Assembly: GCA_910588045.1 (NCBI GenBank)
Contig: CAJUPS010000148.1
Location: forward strand, 1-6,222
Origin: an uncultured Oscillospiraceae bacterium
GTDB taxonomy: Bacteria > Bacillota > Clostridia > Oscillospirales > Oscillospiraceae
DNA: 6,222 bases
Direction: 5' to 3'
In this document: positions 6,099 to 6,222 of the stretch, in pieces
Numbering within the stretch: position 1 is the first letter of the stretch
Layout of the letters: each line of letters opens with the position of its first letter
Notes under the pieces: generated by a model
Database searches by the model: none
What the model was told of the DNA's origin: nothing
Seen by the model: the letters and a program-made list of their open reading frames with translations, nothing else
Position numbers and translations under genes: made by a program

Positions 6099-6222
6099 GG
6101 CCCGGGACCTACGCGGCCCCGGACTCCGCGCCTACTTTTGCCGCGCGGCAAAAGTAGGCAAAAACGCGCTTAAACCTACGGTTTAAGAATCCCTTGGCGG
6201 GAGCGGCGCGGAGCGCCGCTCC
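6099..6222 (+). repeat. Palindrome-rich interspersed repeat, right copy
   Basis: This is the inverted partner of 29-152. In order it holds the GGGACC/GGCCCC dyad block, a perfect 30-bp palindrome (6130-6159), a 19-bp palindrome (6169-6187) and a GC-rich hairpin with 10-bp arms and loop GGA (6200-6222). The first 41 bases are identical to the left copy read in gene sense. Relative to the left copy, the 30-bp palindrome has two base-pair swaps that preserve pairing. The element reaches the window edge and may continue. No gene is visible in it. Confidence 0.85.

Noticed and set aside
4997..6151. Leftward open frame (384 codons) opposite aroF, running into the right repeat
   Set aside because: It would start inside the repeat element and has low-complexity Gly/His/Pro/Leu composition, while the opposite strand encodes a complete DAHP synthase with all metal ligands.

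Overview
The window most likely comes from a high-GC member of the Clostridia, probably Oscillospiraceae (Flavonifractor/Lawsonibacter/Oscillibacter-like). The basis is GC-rich coding sequence with strong Shine-Dalgarno sites, an ABC/FtsX-type permease with a giant extracellular coiled coil, a Thermotoga-type DAHP synthase, and palindrome-rich interspersed repeats. The family assignment is inference; no rRNA or other marker is present.

Layout: two divergent transcription units share one AT-rich control region (about 4654-5020). Leftward runs a two-gene operon: an ABC ATPase (4653-3949), then a 1248-residue FtsX-superfamily permease (3955-209), overlapping by 7 bases (ATGGTAA). Rightward runs aroF (5021-6055), a 344-residue DAHP synthase with an N-terminal ACT-like regulatory domain, catalysing the first step of aromatic amino acid synthesis. 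Each unit ends in a hairpin followed by one copy of a ~124-bp palindrome-rich repeat. The two copies (29-152 and 6099-6222) are inverted relative to each other, so each has the same orientation relative to the gene it follows.

The most striking element is the aroF leader. A good promoter (TTGCCA, 17 bp, TGGTAAAAT) is followed by a 19-codon leader peptide with Tyr-Tyr-Ser-Phe-Thr-Phe in its centre. Just after its stop codon lies a strand that can pair over 12-13 bp with the top of a very strong intrinsic terminator ending 41 bases before the aroF start. This is the arrangement of a ribosome-mediated attenuator responding to Tyr/Phe tRNA charging. Enzymes of this type are feedback-inhibited by Tyr/Phe through the N-terminal domain, so the same amino acids may act at both levels.

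The second notable element is the permease coiled coil (residues ~250-698). It carries four related 43-residue modules placed symmetrically around a central break, as expected for a long antiparallel hairpin projecting from the cell. A 47-bp perfect direct repeat inside it could allow in-frame loss of 209 codons. No functional link between the transporter and aroF is evident beyond their shared intergenic region. No tRNA, rRNA, CRISPR array, transposase or phage gene was seen.
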